64,000 nt of DNA from Plectrocnemia conspersa (lineage: Eukaryota > Arthropoda > Insecta > Trichoptera > Polycentropodidae), in contig VTFK01000023.1 of NCBI GenBank assembly GCA_009617715.1, positions 496,001 to 560,000 on the forward strand, read 5' to 3'. The position numbers and the translations under genes are program-made. Shown one piece after another: positions 12,216-25,650 of this stretch; the stretch's first letter is position 1; each line of letters starts with the position of its first letter. Below the pieces are notes generated by a model. The model saw nothing but the letters and a program-made list of their open reading frames with translations. It had not been told where the DNA came from and did not search any database.

Positions 12216-15200
12216 GTTAAAACCGCTTTTAAGACACTTGTGAAAACTTACATGTGCTTAAGAAAAATAAGCACACCTGACCTAGTGGTAGAATAATAGT
12301 ATTTACTCATAAAAAGCGTCTAAAGAACACTAAAATATTTTCGTAACTATAAAATGTTACTAGTGAATCTGTCGTATAAAAAGCTCTCGGGAAAGAACTA
12401 CTTATTAGTTTATATGTAAAATAACTAAAAAACTTCAAATTTCTATCAATAAGATGTATTTAAAAAATCAGGCTTTATCCGTTCATTTAAGTTAACATTT
12501 ATGAAATTCGGTAATTTAAGCTTTAATCGAATAATATATAGCTTGTTTTAGAATTTTTTTTTATTTATTTAAAATAAATAATGCCTATTATGATCTAACA
12601 TTATGCGTCAAAATTGTCAAAAATTATTTCATAGTATTATTAATGTATTGATACATAGTAAGAAAAAATCATAAAATATTTAAATTAAATAATATGAACC
12701 AGACCAGCTCCTCGTTATTTTATATATTGCTCATTTAAATGGTACTTATTATTTTTAGTACTACAATAAATAATGATGCTAATTTTTATTTACTAATTTT
12801 ACCAACAAAACAAATTAAAGTCAATCATACGGCTAAAAAAACTCTATATTAAGGCTAGATAGGACCTTGCTACGCATTTAAGGGTAACCTAATTTAGGTT
12901 ACTGTTAAATGCAAATCGTTTTGAAAATTGTTTATGTCGCCAATATCAGATTATGGCTTAACAGTGAAGCCCCCGTCGCCATTAGCACGGTTTAACAATA
13001 TTTGCATTCTTAATTAACGTATTGTTAAACAAATAACTCGCGCCGAGCGTAATTAATACACAAACACGCTTGCAAAAATTTACAATCGTTTGCACCGAAT
13101 ACGGTGAGTTGCCATTGTGTGTGTATATATGTCTGTCGTAGCAACAATAAATCGGGCAATTAATCTGTATAAAGTGGCGGCAGGCGTTTGTTTACAACGG
13201 TAAGCTGCGGATGTTACCGCTTTCTCGGAACAAACTCGATATAAATATGTACATAAACAAACAAACGTTTACTAAATAAACAAACATACATTGCTTCCAA
13301 TTGAATGCATTAAATAAATAGGAATACAAAATTTATCAGTGGAATTTAAGCTGAATGTATTTTGACTAGCTGAATTTTTACAATATAAATTAGATCTATC
13401 TATTCCTTTAAATAAAATATATTGCAAGAAATGCAGTAACAGCTTATTTTAGATAAATAATTGAGCCTTTGGATTGAAAAAGTTTATCCAAATTTTAAAT
13501 AATCTATATGCTTTTGTGAAAATGTTTCCAATTATCTATTTATATGGATGATTAAAAAATGAACGTATATGAGTTCATTCAGCCATTAAAAAATATTTAT
13601 AATATTATATAATAATTTTTTTCATAAATTTCATGAGCATTTCGTCATAAAAATATCTTATACTATAGTATTTGATGAACATGCAAAAAATCTACTAAAC
13701 TACATAGTATTATAAATTTATTTTATATATTGTATATAGACATTTACCTCAAATTGAGATTCTCAAAATCAAAAAAATAATATATGTACTAAAATTCTAG
13801 ATATGGAACAAATATTTATAATTATATCTGTTAATATTTTATTACAGCTTTGAATCGTTGTCGAGTTCAAAGGGAATCGTTAAGTTCAAATCTTCAAACC
13901 AAACAGTATATCAATCTCAAGGTATCATAGGGGAAGTCATTAAAGCGACACACTGAAACGCAATTATGGTAACTTTATGCCAAGACATAAACTAAGTAAA
14001 CGCACTCTAAATAGCCAATTACTGTTTTAAAACAACAAAGGGCGTAATGAGTTATTTGCATCGTTTCACATCCAGAACAGAAGTTATAAATTAACTAATT
14101 TATCCGGTAATCTACGTTGGATGTGGTATATATTATTAAAATTCACATATGCATACAAAGACATACATAATAATTATTTGTATTTATCTAAGCAGTCTTT
14201 ATTTTTACATTACTACATTATTAATTTATTTATTGTAAATCACCCTTTGCAATCCTGATGCGTTTTAACTAAAACCAGTGACATATATTGTACTATAAAC
14301 TATTGTTATAATTTTTGAATATACAGAGGTTTGATTTTATTTCAATGATTAATAACGATTATTTTTCATGATATCAAAAAAATCTATGAAAACTTTATCT
14401 GTAGATAAAATTTATGTTTTTTTCAATATTCACTAATCTCGCAGATATATAATTCGATCTAAGGTCTCTCAATCACCAACTTACACTGCTGGTAAATCGT
14501 GCTGGTTATATAAAATCAATAACTGGACTTGTAAGTTATGTACAATGAACTTCTGATGAACGTCTTAAAAAGTATTATAAATTATTTTTGATATTTCCCA
14601 AATATTTTTGGTTTTTCTGTGTTTTGAGACTGTTCAATATATGCTTAGATTTATAATCTTAGTCACTTAGATAAAGCGGTTTTAATGGCTTAAAACTAGT
14701 CTCGGTTCTGATATGCTGTGCTTACATACAAACTATTCTTCATTATTTATCATTAGCAATGCAAAGAATAAATATTATAAAAATTGTAAAATTAATTTCA
14801 ATTAAATAATTAAACAAAAATCGTATTAATGATTAATTGTCTTAATCATAAACACCAAAGTATTATTATTATTTATTAAATCCAAATAAATTTTAGATTT
14901 ACTTTTATTAATCTCCACTGTGAAAAATACCATTTTAGTTGCTCTTGATTTTTTTTTACTGTTAGAAACGTACAATTTTTTATCCCTATTTTTAAAACAT
15001 CTTAATTTCTAAAATGCAAATGTACAAAAATTTGAGTCAAAAATAATATTAGGTTTGATTTATAAACTAAGAAAATAATATTATCATATTTATTTTAATA
15101 AATCTTATATTTAAAAAAAATATTTATCATAAAATAAAATAATATAAAAAAATTTAAATTGGTTAAAAAATTATCTAGAATTTTGGTTGAAAGATAAAAA

Positions 15201-16690
15201 CATTAATGGTAAAAAAATATTTTAAATTAAAAGCTGTTGTATTAAAATATCGATATTTTCCGATACTCGATCTCTGACAGTAAAATAACAGCTTATTTCA
15301 GTAAAATCGTGATTTATATATTTAGTTAATGAAAAATATTAAGAATGTACAAAAAGTTTGCGATCTTTAAAAGTGTTATTTACCTAAATTATAATATTAT
15401 TTTAAGAGTTTACAAATATTTAAATAATGAGTAGTTAAAAATCGTGCTAATATATTTGTTATACGAATATTTTTAGAATTGAGCTTTAGCTCAATACAGT
15501 TGAAGATATCTTTTCACAGATTTTCTACAGTTATGTAATTTAATAAATATAGCCATGACGGAAAACAGCTTAGTAAAATAGCAATATTAATTTCTTGCTG
15601 ACAGATTTGACAATACAGTAATTTATAACTTTACGGATTTATTTTTAAAATTTCACGTTGCAAATGATTTTTAAAACACTACAAAAAACTGTAATGTTTT
15701 TCCGTCTAAAATTTAATTAAAAACCCTGAAATATCACAGATTATATTATTTTAAATTAATAGACGATTAAAGATCGGTGAAATTTTGTATACCTAAACCT
15801 TCATTCTAAATGTGTGCATAAAATTCAGTAAGAGTAATTTACTATACTCAAGACAAGTGTCATATGAAAGACCCTCTATTGTTAGTTGTCTGATTAATGA
15901 GAGCCAACCAATAATGCATTTGATAGTAAAAGGCTTAAAAGCTTATTCTTAAAGTTTATGTAAATTATGAAGAACATACGACCTTCCAATGCGCCTTTTT
16001 GGTATCAACCAAATGACATAAGCTCGGCGCTTTGGAGGTCCATAAATAATAATCTGTGATATAGTATTGTGTATATGCACGGATATAAAGCAGAGCTTTT
16101 AGAGGTTGGGAGTTTATTAGTGCTTATATGACGTTAAAATCAAGAAACTTACTCTTAAGCGAATAAAATAAATTGGGTCAAATATCTTAAAATAAATTCA
16201 AAATCTAATGCATAGATTTTTTTCTTGAACTTTTATCTTTATTTTTTTAAGTAATATACTTTACAAATTTACTTAATATTTTTTATTGTCTTAGAAACAA
16301 TTATTTCTGTACTCAAACTTGTACTATTCTTTCACGCTACTTTATTAAAATATAAACAAACTATACCAATTAAATTGTGAGGGTTCCAAATAGCTGTATT
16401 GTTAACTTGAAAGGCATTCTAAACATTATGAAAGGTATTACAAACTCGCCTCGACAAAAGGTTTACCAATAGAGCAAAATAGAGCGATTTTAAAATCTGA
16501 AACAGTCAATTCAATGTGAAACCTATACATTTGATAATTTATAAAATCATTATGCCAAATAATAATATGATAAGCTAATTTATACACCCCATAACGGTCA
16601 AGATTTTCCCAACAAAAAAAAAATTTTTGACATAATATTTTCCGAATGCGATTTTCTTGTACCTCAGTGGCAAAGTTTTGGCGGATCAAT
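12216..16690. other. AT-rich intergenic DNA with one island
   Basis: The island at 12950-13220 combines GC-richer sequence with TTAATTAACGT, GTAATTAATAC and GCAATTAATC homeodomain-type sites, a profile often seen in regulatory DNA. The rest is AT-rich without genes. Confidence 0.4.
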
Positions 16691-17190
16691 GCCAAATTAA
16701 ATATGAATGGCCAAATTAAATGTGACTGATATCCGAGCGAGTCAGGGGCGGCAAAGTTGAGAGACGGGCGCGCGTTTTTCTCGCCCGGTACATTGTTCTT
16801 TGAATTTAAATGTAACCGAGTGAAATTTTGCGGCCGTGGAAAATTGTAAAATTAGATTAGGCAACTTCCTACTTTTCATTAAAATATATAATAGACCACT
16901 TCCGAGAGAAGGTGTGGGGGTATGCCAGGGAGGAGATGCTGTGCCCCGGGCGCGGTTTTCGACGGGCGCCCCCTTTTCGCCTTAATGAGGTTATCTTCAG
17001 CAATTCAAAACTTTTGAATATGATAATTTCCGTGGGCCATGTTTGTTTTTACGACGCTTTAAACATTACTTCGTCATGATATACCTACCCTTGCCGGTGT
17101 CTCGATTTCGTCTCGAGACTTGAATAAAGTACAGCGACGTTTTCGTGTGTTGTGATTTACATAATTACAAGATCACTACGGTGAGTACGT
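16691..17190. other. GC-rich island; possible promoter or 5' exon
   Basis: Much GC-richer than its surroundings, with CCCGGGCGCGG and GGGCGCCCCC stretches. It starts with an imperfect tandem repeat GCCAAATTAAATRTGAMTG (16691-16728). Near its right edge, ACTACG|GTGAGT at 17181 is a good splice donor, so a noncoding first exon is possible. No convincing protein is encoded. Confidence 0.3.
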
Positions 17191-17727
17191 GTGTATTTGA
17201 GGAAAACCTCAGCGGTTTGTGTGTATGTGTATCCATCTTATCTGGTGGCTGTGACCTCGTGCGCAGTTAATTTAATTCGCCTTTTCTTCGAGTTCAAAAG
17301 TACGAGTGTCTTCCTTATCGCTGGTAACTTTTACCGGAGAAAATGTTTCAATGATACATACAACGTACTCTTACTCTGTGGACATATCCAAAATGAACGC
17401 AATTTCTCTCGAATTTTAGATTTATTTAAATATGAGACACAACAAATTATAATATACACAAAAAATAATGTTAAAAAAATATTTTGCAGATATAAAATAG
17501 TACTTCATATTAAAAAATCATTTACTAGTTTAAAATTTATTAAATTTAAGTCAAACATTTTTTATATACTGTTTTTTCTCAATAATTTCTCAAGAAAAAT
17601 GCTATATCGGCAATTTTCATTTCTGGAAAAATCGACTTCCCGACAAATTTTTATAAAACTTTTTTTTTTTTTTTAAATTAATTTATACTAATATTTATAA
17701 GTGTTTTACAACTGCCGCATTTTTTTA

Positions 17728-18010
17728 TACTAATGCATAAAAAAGGGTAGATCTGTGTGTTTGTAAATATATATGATTTCTTAAGAGCTTTTAATTGGGA
17801 TCGAGTATTTAAATGGCAAAAAAATGTTTACGATATGCTCAACTACTCAAATTGGCATTATCTTTGCTTAAGTAATTTAATAACTATACTAATAATCAGA
17901 TAAAAAAAATCACTCTGCGTGGGAATCGACAGAATTCAAAAATTAATAGGTGCTTTATAAAATTTGCTTGTCGGCGTACTTAAATAAAAAATTTTCAATA
18001 ATTCAAAATA
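17728..18010 (+). repeat. Dispersed unknown repeat family, copy A
   Basis: It shares TGCATAAAAA with RGGGT downstream, an AGCTTTTAAT block, and a second block around GGAATCGACAGA then AAAATTTGC with the copies at 45280-45780 (+) and 28442-28680 (-). The translated second block is similar in all three copies (GIGRLQK-like, then a K-I/N-C/L segment), so it may derive from a coding sequence. Confidence 0.5.
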
Positions 18011-20921
18011 ATTTTCTTGAGGGTGCGCAAATTGGATTAAAAAAAATATTATGCAAAGAAATATATATTTACTGTTATTTAAATAGGCATTTATATTTTA
18101 AAAATGCTACTGGTAAAAAAACTCTTATTATAACTTCATCTATAATACATACACAAGTACTGGTAATTAGCCTATACTTATAAACGTCTAAAATCTCCAG
18201 GTTGCGCTTAATTATTACCTGCTAGCAGTTTAAAAATACAATTTTCATGAAAAATACTATTCTAATAATTTACTGACGAGCAGTGGGAGCGCTCGTTGCC
18301 GAGCGTTTCACTGCCGAACGGCACAATTTTATTGCTTTTGACGTGAATTTTTGACTTCTGAGAAGGGATAATTGTTTTTTGCGCTCTGCTATTGGGCAAA
18401 ATTTGGTTTAGATGTGCTTCATTAGATTGTTACTTATTTAGTAAATCGCAACATTGTTATAAAACGTCTTAATTTGAATGCTAGATAAACAAGTGTTTTA
18501 ACTGCGTTGGCGACTGCTGGATTTTAATTCTTTTTACATGGATTCTAAACAGTGGTGTCATTTGGAAAGAGACAGATGGAAAAATCCCCCCTTCTCTCTT
18601 TGAATTTGGCCAGATTTGCATGTCATTTAATTAAATATCAATAATCCTAATGAAGTTGAAATATAAAAAGGAACAACTAACTGGCCAAATTTTGCCCCCC
18701 CCCCCCTCACTGAAAAAAAATTTACAAAAATGAAAAATTAAAATATTGTTAATTTTATTTATTTTTTTGTTTTAGAAAATATGTAACGTATTGCTCTTTT
18801 AAATATTACAAAATAACTTATGTCAGTTACATGTTCTCTTTGCATTATATAAGTTATTTGTAAAACCGCACATAAATTCATTAAATTATTAGTGAATAGA
18901 ATAATTAATTTCATTGTATTAATTGAAGTTCTAGTCAAATTTCACCTGCTCCTGTGAACCATAAATTACGTCAATATTGATCTACAACACCGGATTTGGT
19001 TATTATCTTGCGGTATTACATTCAACAAGGTGATAGTTGTCTCTCCTGCCAACATTGAAAGTTGCGTAATTACCAAATTTGGTTAAAGTTTCCAACAATT
19101 CTAAAGGGTAAACCGGATAAAGGGGAAAATAAGAGATAAGCTTAGATAGAAAATAAGTTTTCATCGTTAACGTAAATATATATCTTTATTATTACTATAT
19201 TTTTAAAATAAAATAATCGAGGATAATTGAAATTAGTTAAATATCAATCATATGCAAAGAGTAATATATTAACTACGATTTCTAAATCACTCGTAATTTG
19301 AGATTTTTAAGCATTATTTTATTACAATAGGAAGCCGGGTATTATTTGTTTAAAACTCGCTAAATAAATTTAATCCAAGGGGATAAAACCGCAAAGTAGG
19401 CAATACGTTTTTAAGGGTTTCTTTTTTTAGACGGGAGTGTGTAATTGATACGCAATCGCAATTGAACAATACAAGGCTTAATACAAAAGAAATTCGTGAT
19501 AAATGACCGTTGTAGCTAGCGGAAAGAGTGAAAGTTTTTTATTTACGAAAAGATACGCAGAAATACGTGTCTGATAAAAACAATGCCCAACAGTGGTTTT
19601 CAAACATATTTTTTTGTTTCATATGGAAGTTTTGTGGAAGTCCAACAAAAAAGCAACATTAGCGAAAACCGCATTTTATATATTTTATTTTATGTATACT
19701 ATATATAATGATTGTATAAAATCTACATTATACATGTACTCACTATATAAATATTAAACAGGCAATTTTTATGCAGAAATTAAAAGGATTTCACGTGAAT
19801 TTTTAATGGTATCATAAATTATAATATATCACGTAAATAATATATTATACTATGCAACAGGGTTAACTAATAATTGTATCGCATCTTTACAATAAGCGCC
19901 AAGTTGTGGTCGTGCTTTGTCTTACCGTTATTTAATACCCATCCAATAAAGCTCCACTCGTTTCAGCCACTAATCATTGACAAAGTACTCTTTAACCAAA
20001 GTTTAATCTCAACAGCACGATAAGCCTGTGTCGGGGCTGCATCCGTGAAGGAAGCGTACAGGATCCGCATCCAGACAAAGATAACAAGGCGAGTGTGATG
20101 CTGGTAAACTTGAGCCAAAGGGGAGACCATAACTAGGGTAGACGTTACCCAAAACGCCCGAAGCGGTGTAACTAGTAATACATAAGACTCGCCCTTATCG
20201 AAACACTTGAAAATGGACGGGCAGGTATTGTAATGACAAGTAATTGCTGCAGGGCGGGATGAGAATGTCACAAACGATTAGTATAGGGTTTTTTTAGTTA
20301 AATTGTAAATGTTACTGAAAAACAAAAATCAGTGTGATTATTGATGCTATAGAGAGAAGGAGGAATATAATATATCATCCACTTATATTTTATTTGAATT
20401 AAACAGAATAATCTTATAATATATAATCAATAACAATAAACTTATAATTACTTTGGATTTATTTATTTTGGGTTAAGTATTTCCCATTTGCATTAACTGT
20501 TCATGTCACATACTACCAGTAATTCAAGTATGTAAAAAAGCGAGGCGTCATATTTTTATCTTATGATTTATTGATTGTAAAGGTACAAATATTGTACCTA
20601 GTCATCAAGGTATTCGATATAAGTTTTCAGTGCTTCAAAAGTAAATATGTATATACATAAAATTGCTGCACTTATGTTTTAGACTTATGCATCTTTCTTC
20701 TTGTTGTCGAAATATGAAAAAGATGCCGAGTAACTGTTTTTTTAAATTAAGATAATATCTAATTTATATATTGCCTTATGCATTGATTTTAAATAATTTA
20801 TTCCTTTAAAATCGATTTTATTGCTCCTTTGAAATATAAAAATGTTTTGTATATTGTATTTTCTGTTTCGTATTACAAGTAGTCCTAAAAATAAAAAAAT
20901 GGCACTAATAAAAACAATCTA
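18011..20921. other. AT-rich intergenic DNA
   Basis: About 18552-18710 could be a small MITE (CAGTGG at the left, CACTG at the right, C-run inside) but has no matching target duplication. The GC-richer segment 19960-20280 has a minus-strand open frame of 102 codons that I cannot identify. Confidence 0.4.
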
Positions 20922-22687
20922 CACCCATACCTCGCTTTACGGCCTAGATACGTTCCACGAAACTTGGCCGCAAAGCGAAAAGCCGTATAACGAATCAATT
21001 ATTCTAATACAAATTCATACAAATTCAATGGGATCGGTTCCAAATTTGTTAAATATGTAACATGGTTTATCATTTAAAATGCATTTTATCTTTTTATTTC
21101 ATCAAATTTTAAATCAAAAATACATACATAACAAGTATATACATTTGTACATAAAATAATAACAGACTCCAAAAACCAACAATAATCCATAAACAAAAAT
21201 GAAACAACTTTATGTTACATAAAATATGTGTATGTATACATACATTATATTTTTTAAAATGGTTTTAATCTGAGGACGATGAAGAAATGGTAACCTGCAG
21301 ATCACTGTCGTCATCATTTTTTGCTGGTAAGAATGGGCCTGGCTTAAGAAAATTGTCCAACGTTGTTTGTCTTGCCTTCTTGTCTATTTCGTTCTTCAGT
21401 GATTTAATACAGCTAATGGCTGAGTTAATTACTCGAGAAACTTTAGCGCTACGTTCGACGTCAGGATCGTTTTCAAGGAAGATGTTTATTTCTTGTTCGA
21501 AATAGGAAAAAGCTTTTGACAATTTTTTTGATGTTAGCTGTTTGAATACAACAAGCTCTGTCTCTTCATGAAATGCCGGTTCTGCTTGCAACTGAATGAG
21601 TTACTTATATTAAAGGTTTCCCTATCAGCTTCAAGTAGATCAAGCACATCACGTTCGTTCAAACCTTCAAAGCCGAGATCATGTGCTAGATCAAAAATGT
21701 TTTGCCTAATTTCAGGAAGGCAATTAACTTCTGCATCAGTACTTTTTACACATTCTGGCCATATTTTTTTCCAAACATGGTTTATTGTTGTTAATTTTAA
21801 TTCCTTTCATGATTCACTGATGCTGTCAACAGCATCCTTGATGTTATAGTTTTTTCAAAATGTTTTAGTTGAAGATTTACCATCGGTTTCCCTTATAAGT
21901 TGTCGGAAAGTTCGGCGTAGGTAATATGCCTTAAAAGTGGTTATTGCACCCTAATCCATTGATTGGATCAGAGCTGTTATATTTTTCGGAAGGTACTCAA
22001 TCAAGACATCTTCAGATAGTTCGGATAAATTAGTAGAATGCCCTGGTGCATTATCCAAAATTAGCAAAGCCTTGTTGTAGTTATTGTCTCGCAAATATGT
22101 TTTCACTTCTGTGCAAAAGTTATTTTGGAACCAATCCTCTAAAGTACCTTTAGTCATCCAAGCTTTCTTGTTGGATCTCCATATGACGGGTAATTAATTT
22201 TTATTTAGTCCTTTAAGAGGCCTTGAATTTTCGGACAAATATATTAAACGTGGTTTTATCTTAAAATCACCCGCGGAATTTGCACCAAGTAGCAAAGTTA
22301 CTCATTCTTTAGACACCTTATAACCAGGCGCAGATTTTTAGGTTTTTGAAATGTACGTGCAATCAGGCATTCGCTTCCAATAAATCCATGTTTCGTCTAC
22401 GTTAAACACTTGTTCAGGTTTATGACCACCTCTTTCAATAATTCCCTTCAAAATGTTGGGATATTCCTTAGATGCAGCCTCATCGGCGCTAGCTGCTTCA
22501 CCTTTCATTTTAAAATTATGCAAAAAAAATCTATTTTTAAATTTTTTTTAAAATCGACATCGAAAAAAAGTTTTTTTGCCGTTATAGCGAAACATTTTAG
22601 GCCGTAATTCGAAAACGTGCCTTAATTGAAGAGGGCCGTTATAGCGAAAGGCCGTATAAATAGCGGCCGTATAGCGAGGTATGGGTG
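20922..22687 (-). mobile_element. Tigger/pogo DNA transposon, defective, with intact ends
   Basis: The ends are inverted repeats CACCCATACCTCGCT(T/A)TACGGCC, flanked by TA duplications at 20920-20921 and 22688-22689, as in the pogo/Tigger group. Length is 1,766 bp. The coding remnant is on the minus strand. Only about 160 bp separate the right inverted repeat from the first recognisable transposase residues, so the N-terminal DNA-binding domains have been deleted. Confidence 0.9.
21265..22523 (-). pseudogene. Tigger transposase remnant (TIGD1-like)
   Basis: DDE-type transposase, C-terminal two thirds. Visible in order: FKMKGEAASADEAASKEYP, FNVDET (first catalytic Asp), LLLGANSAGDFKIKP, LPVIWRSNKKAW, LILDNAPGH (second Asp), LIQSMD (third Asp) then GAITTFKAYYLRRTF, and a C-terminal tail with RQTTLDNFLK and an acidic/serine end. 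About six in-frame stops interrupt it (for example a TAG directly after the third Asp at about 21951), and a frameshift lies near 21590. The CENP-B-type DNA-binding N terminus is absent. It is dead. Confidence 0.9.
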
Positions 22688-22689
22688 TA

Positions 22690-23916
22690 TTAACATATTT
22701 TATTGATTACTACAAATACATATAATTTTGACAATAAATATTAATCTATCTTTTAGCAAAATAAATATTAAATTTTATTAATGTAAAACATATTTTATTA
22801 AAAACAAAACCATAAAAAATATTGCTGGTGGAAAACTTTTAAGTTTATTTAAAATAATAAACAGTATTTAGGTATTGTATTATTTATAAATAATGGTCGA
22901 TGTATTACACAAAATATATAGTATATTTCATTTTGATTGTGCCAATTGCTTTAGGTTAAATTGCAAATGAGTTTATGGTTATATTCCATTTGCGAGCAAA
23001 TTGTATATTTTTTTAAGTGGTTTGTTACAACAGCATTTGGCAAACCGCGTGTTAAAGCCTGAAACTGGCATTTGACCGCTTGACTAGATAGTTGCTTTAC
23101 AATTAAACCAGTGACTCTAAAACTTATGATCTACATTAAACATATATTTATTTATTGGCTTCAGCCATTAACGTGTGTCGTCTTGTTTTTTTGATTACAT
23201 TTTTATAATATAAAATACATTTATATTAGATTTAAACTCTCCTGAGATAGTTCTTAATATTTAATTTATATACATTATAAATAAAAACCGAATCAAATCG
23301 CTTAAAAATCAAACCTTTTTTTACTAATTCATTCCGCTTTAGTCGCGGATGATACAGACGTGGGGTTTGTCGGCTAGACCGATTCAAAGCGTCGTTATTT
23401 ACGGAAGGGTGGTTTGTGGGGGGTTGAATGGTGGGACTGGAACGTCCGCCGGATATTATTACAGCCATATCCGGTTGGATGAGTTTGAAATAATACCGCG
23501 CCGTCCATACGTTTAAGTTTCTGGCAATAAAACTGGCCGGTTATTGAATGCAAAACCCATACGTCTATACTGTCACTAATAAATAGGCATAATGATATGT
23601 ATGTAATATTTACATCTATTACACAAACAATTATTACATTATTGTAAATAAATACTTGTAGTATGTCATCTTGTATTTTTTTGGTTTGTTGCTATATGCT
23701 AAAAAAATAGTTTTATATAGCAAATATTTTAATAATACTTTAGTAGAAGTGAGGCAAATATACGGTTACTAGTCGTAGGTCATAAAACAAGATATGTGCT
23801 AGCTTATTATTAATGCTGAATTTATACATCTGCTAATTATTATTGGCAAAAAAAAATAACTTAACAACCTTACAAAAACAATGAAATCAGATGACATGAT
23901 GAGTTCAACAAATTAT
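22690..23916. other. Intergenic DNA with a GC-richer patch
   Basis: The patch at 23330-23560 (GGATGATACAGACGTGGGG, GGAACGTCCGCCGG, ACTGGCCGGTTATTG) has no convincing ORF. The rest is AT-rich. Confidence 0.4.
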
Positions 23917-25135
23917 GTGTATACAGATTTTGAGAAAGCCTTTGAAAAAGCTTGTCATAGGTTATTATTAAAAAAATTGTCGAACCTCGGTTGCTCAGAT
24001 AATTTAACTCGGTTATTCTCGAGTTACTTCAGCAATCGTAGACAGTTTGTAACCTATGGTGGACGATTGTCAAAATAATATTTTACTTCTTCGGGGGTTC
24101 CTCAAGGATCCAATCTGGGACCTCTGCTTTTTGTGTTATTTATTAATGACATAAATACAGCAATTAAAAATTCAAGTTTTCTTCTGTACGCAGATGATTT
24201 AAAATTATATAAATGCATTCGATCTATTGTGGACTCCTTCTCTCTACAAAGTGATTTAGACTCTCTGTGGAGATGAGCTTGCATTAACCGTCTGCTCTTT
24301 AGTGTCGGAAAGTGCCATACTGTGTCATTTTCTCGATCCCGTTCGCCATCAGCTTATTTCTACCATCTCGGTGGTAACATTTTGACCAGAGAAACTTCCA
24401 CTAAAGATCTCGGAATCACTTTCGAGAGCAAATGGAGGTTCTCTCTACATATACACGACGTCTGTGATAAATCTTCCAATATGAGGAATGCCTTTCACTT
24501 TGACGATCCGTCAGTTATTCGCATCCTCTATGACACCTTAGTTCGTAGCATTCTTGAATCGGGATCTATAATTTGGAATCCCCGAATAGCCAAATATTTC
24601 CTTTTAGTGGAAAAAATTCAAAAAAGGTATTTAAGATACCTTTACAAAAGGACATTTGGTTATTATCCGTATTTATATCCCAGCGCCTTTCTTTTAGGTG
24701 CGTTGGGATATGATTTGCTGAGTTCTCGCAGAAAGCTGTATGTCGCCAAGCATTTTTTCAAATTACTAAAAGGTGCTGTCGACGTGTAGTTTTGGGTTCC
24801 GGAACATTTTCGAGAATCACGATCGAGACCTCTTTGATGACCGTTAGGGCTAGGACATCCGCACTTGCCGACTCGCCTATAGCTGTGGCCATCCGGCTCC
24901 TTAATATGCTGGCATTACATATTGACTTATTTAATGTTAGCTACGAGGATCTGATCCAGTTTGTATCATTTAATTTTAATATTTTATAATTTTTTGTTAT
25001 GTTTAAATATTTATGTATATATACGTTTTTTTTTGTTTTATAAATTAAAAATTTAATTTTGATCATAGTGGCGCATTGGAATAACCTGTTAGGCTACGAT
25101 GGTATTAATTTAATCTAACAAATAAAATAAAATAA
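23917..25135 (+). mobile_element. LINE copy 2, same family as copy 1
   Basis: A 5'-truncated copy that starts at YTDFEKAFEKA and keeps the YADD catalytic box (about 24186-24198) lost from copy 1. Two in-frame stops destroy it: TAA at 24076-24078 (GAA in copy 1) and TGA at 24274-24276 (TGG in copy 1). The long C-terminal frame 24322-24789 retains about 165 bases missing from copy 1, but about 25 bases are lost after 24783. The 3' end has a typical LINE tail of AATAAAATAAAATAA repeats. Confidence 0.9.
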
Positions 25136-25355
25136 CAAATGTTTCAAACAAAGCAGATAGTAAAACTTCAATTTTCATTGCTGCCAGATGAAATCGCCTG
25201 CTTAAAATATATAAATATTATACTGTACAAACATAAATTCCAGTTATGCCCCAAATTATCTAGATTAGTTACGGAATCATGTGATAGTAGGGCAATTTAT
25301 TTTCTCTCATGCCCTTAATCGTTTACAACCCAGAAAAGTCATTTAAATCAATACT

Positions 25356-25650
25356 TTTACTTTCAGTTTATTCCATTTAGGAAAATCGTTACAGTTTTAA
25401 TTTTTCGGATTGTACTAGGAATATTAAAAAACACATTCACATAATTCCCCTAGCCGTACTCGTTTTTTTAAAACTAACTATCCTTAAATTTTCTCTATTT
25501 CTAGCATTAAATCTATGTACATTTTTATTTTTTATCAAATTGTTATTAAAATACTCTGATAGCATATTACTTCTAAAACTAGTAAATATATTTTTATTTA
25601 AGACTACTCTTATTGCCTTATTTTGTAATTTTTGCAACATTTATTAAGCA
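25356..25650 (-). mobile_element. LINE C-terminal remnant, different family
   Basis: The minus-strand frame has LQKLQNKAIRVVLN, FNARNRENLRI, FKKTSTARG and, further on, a segment like VFFNIPSTIRKIKTVTIF. This is the C-terminal region of Jockey/CR1-like reverse transcriptase proteins. The helix block between the RVVLN and NARNR motifs is shortened. No reverse transcriptase core is next to it, so it is an isolated fragment. Confidence 0.75.

Noticed and set aside
17191..17676. 161-codon plus-strand frame
   Set aside because: It starts at a non-ATG codon across a likely splice donor and turns into low-complexity AT-rich codons; not protein-like.
18552..18710. Possible small hAT MITE (CAGTGG ... 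CACTG)
   Set aside because: Termini match over only about five bases and no 8-bp duplication is present.
19963..20271. 102-codon minus-strand frame
   Set aside because: No recognisable family or motif and no start or splice context; may be part of an unidentified repeat.
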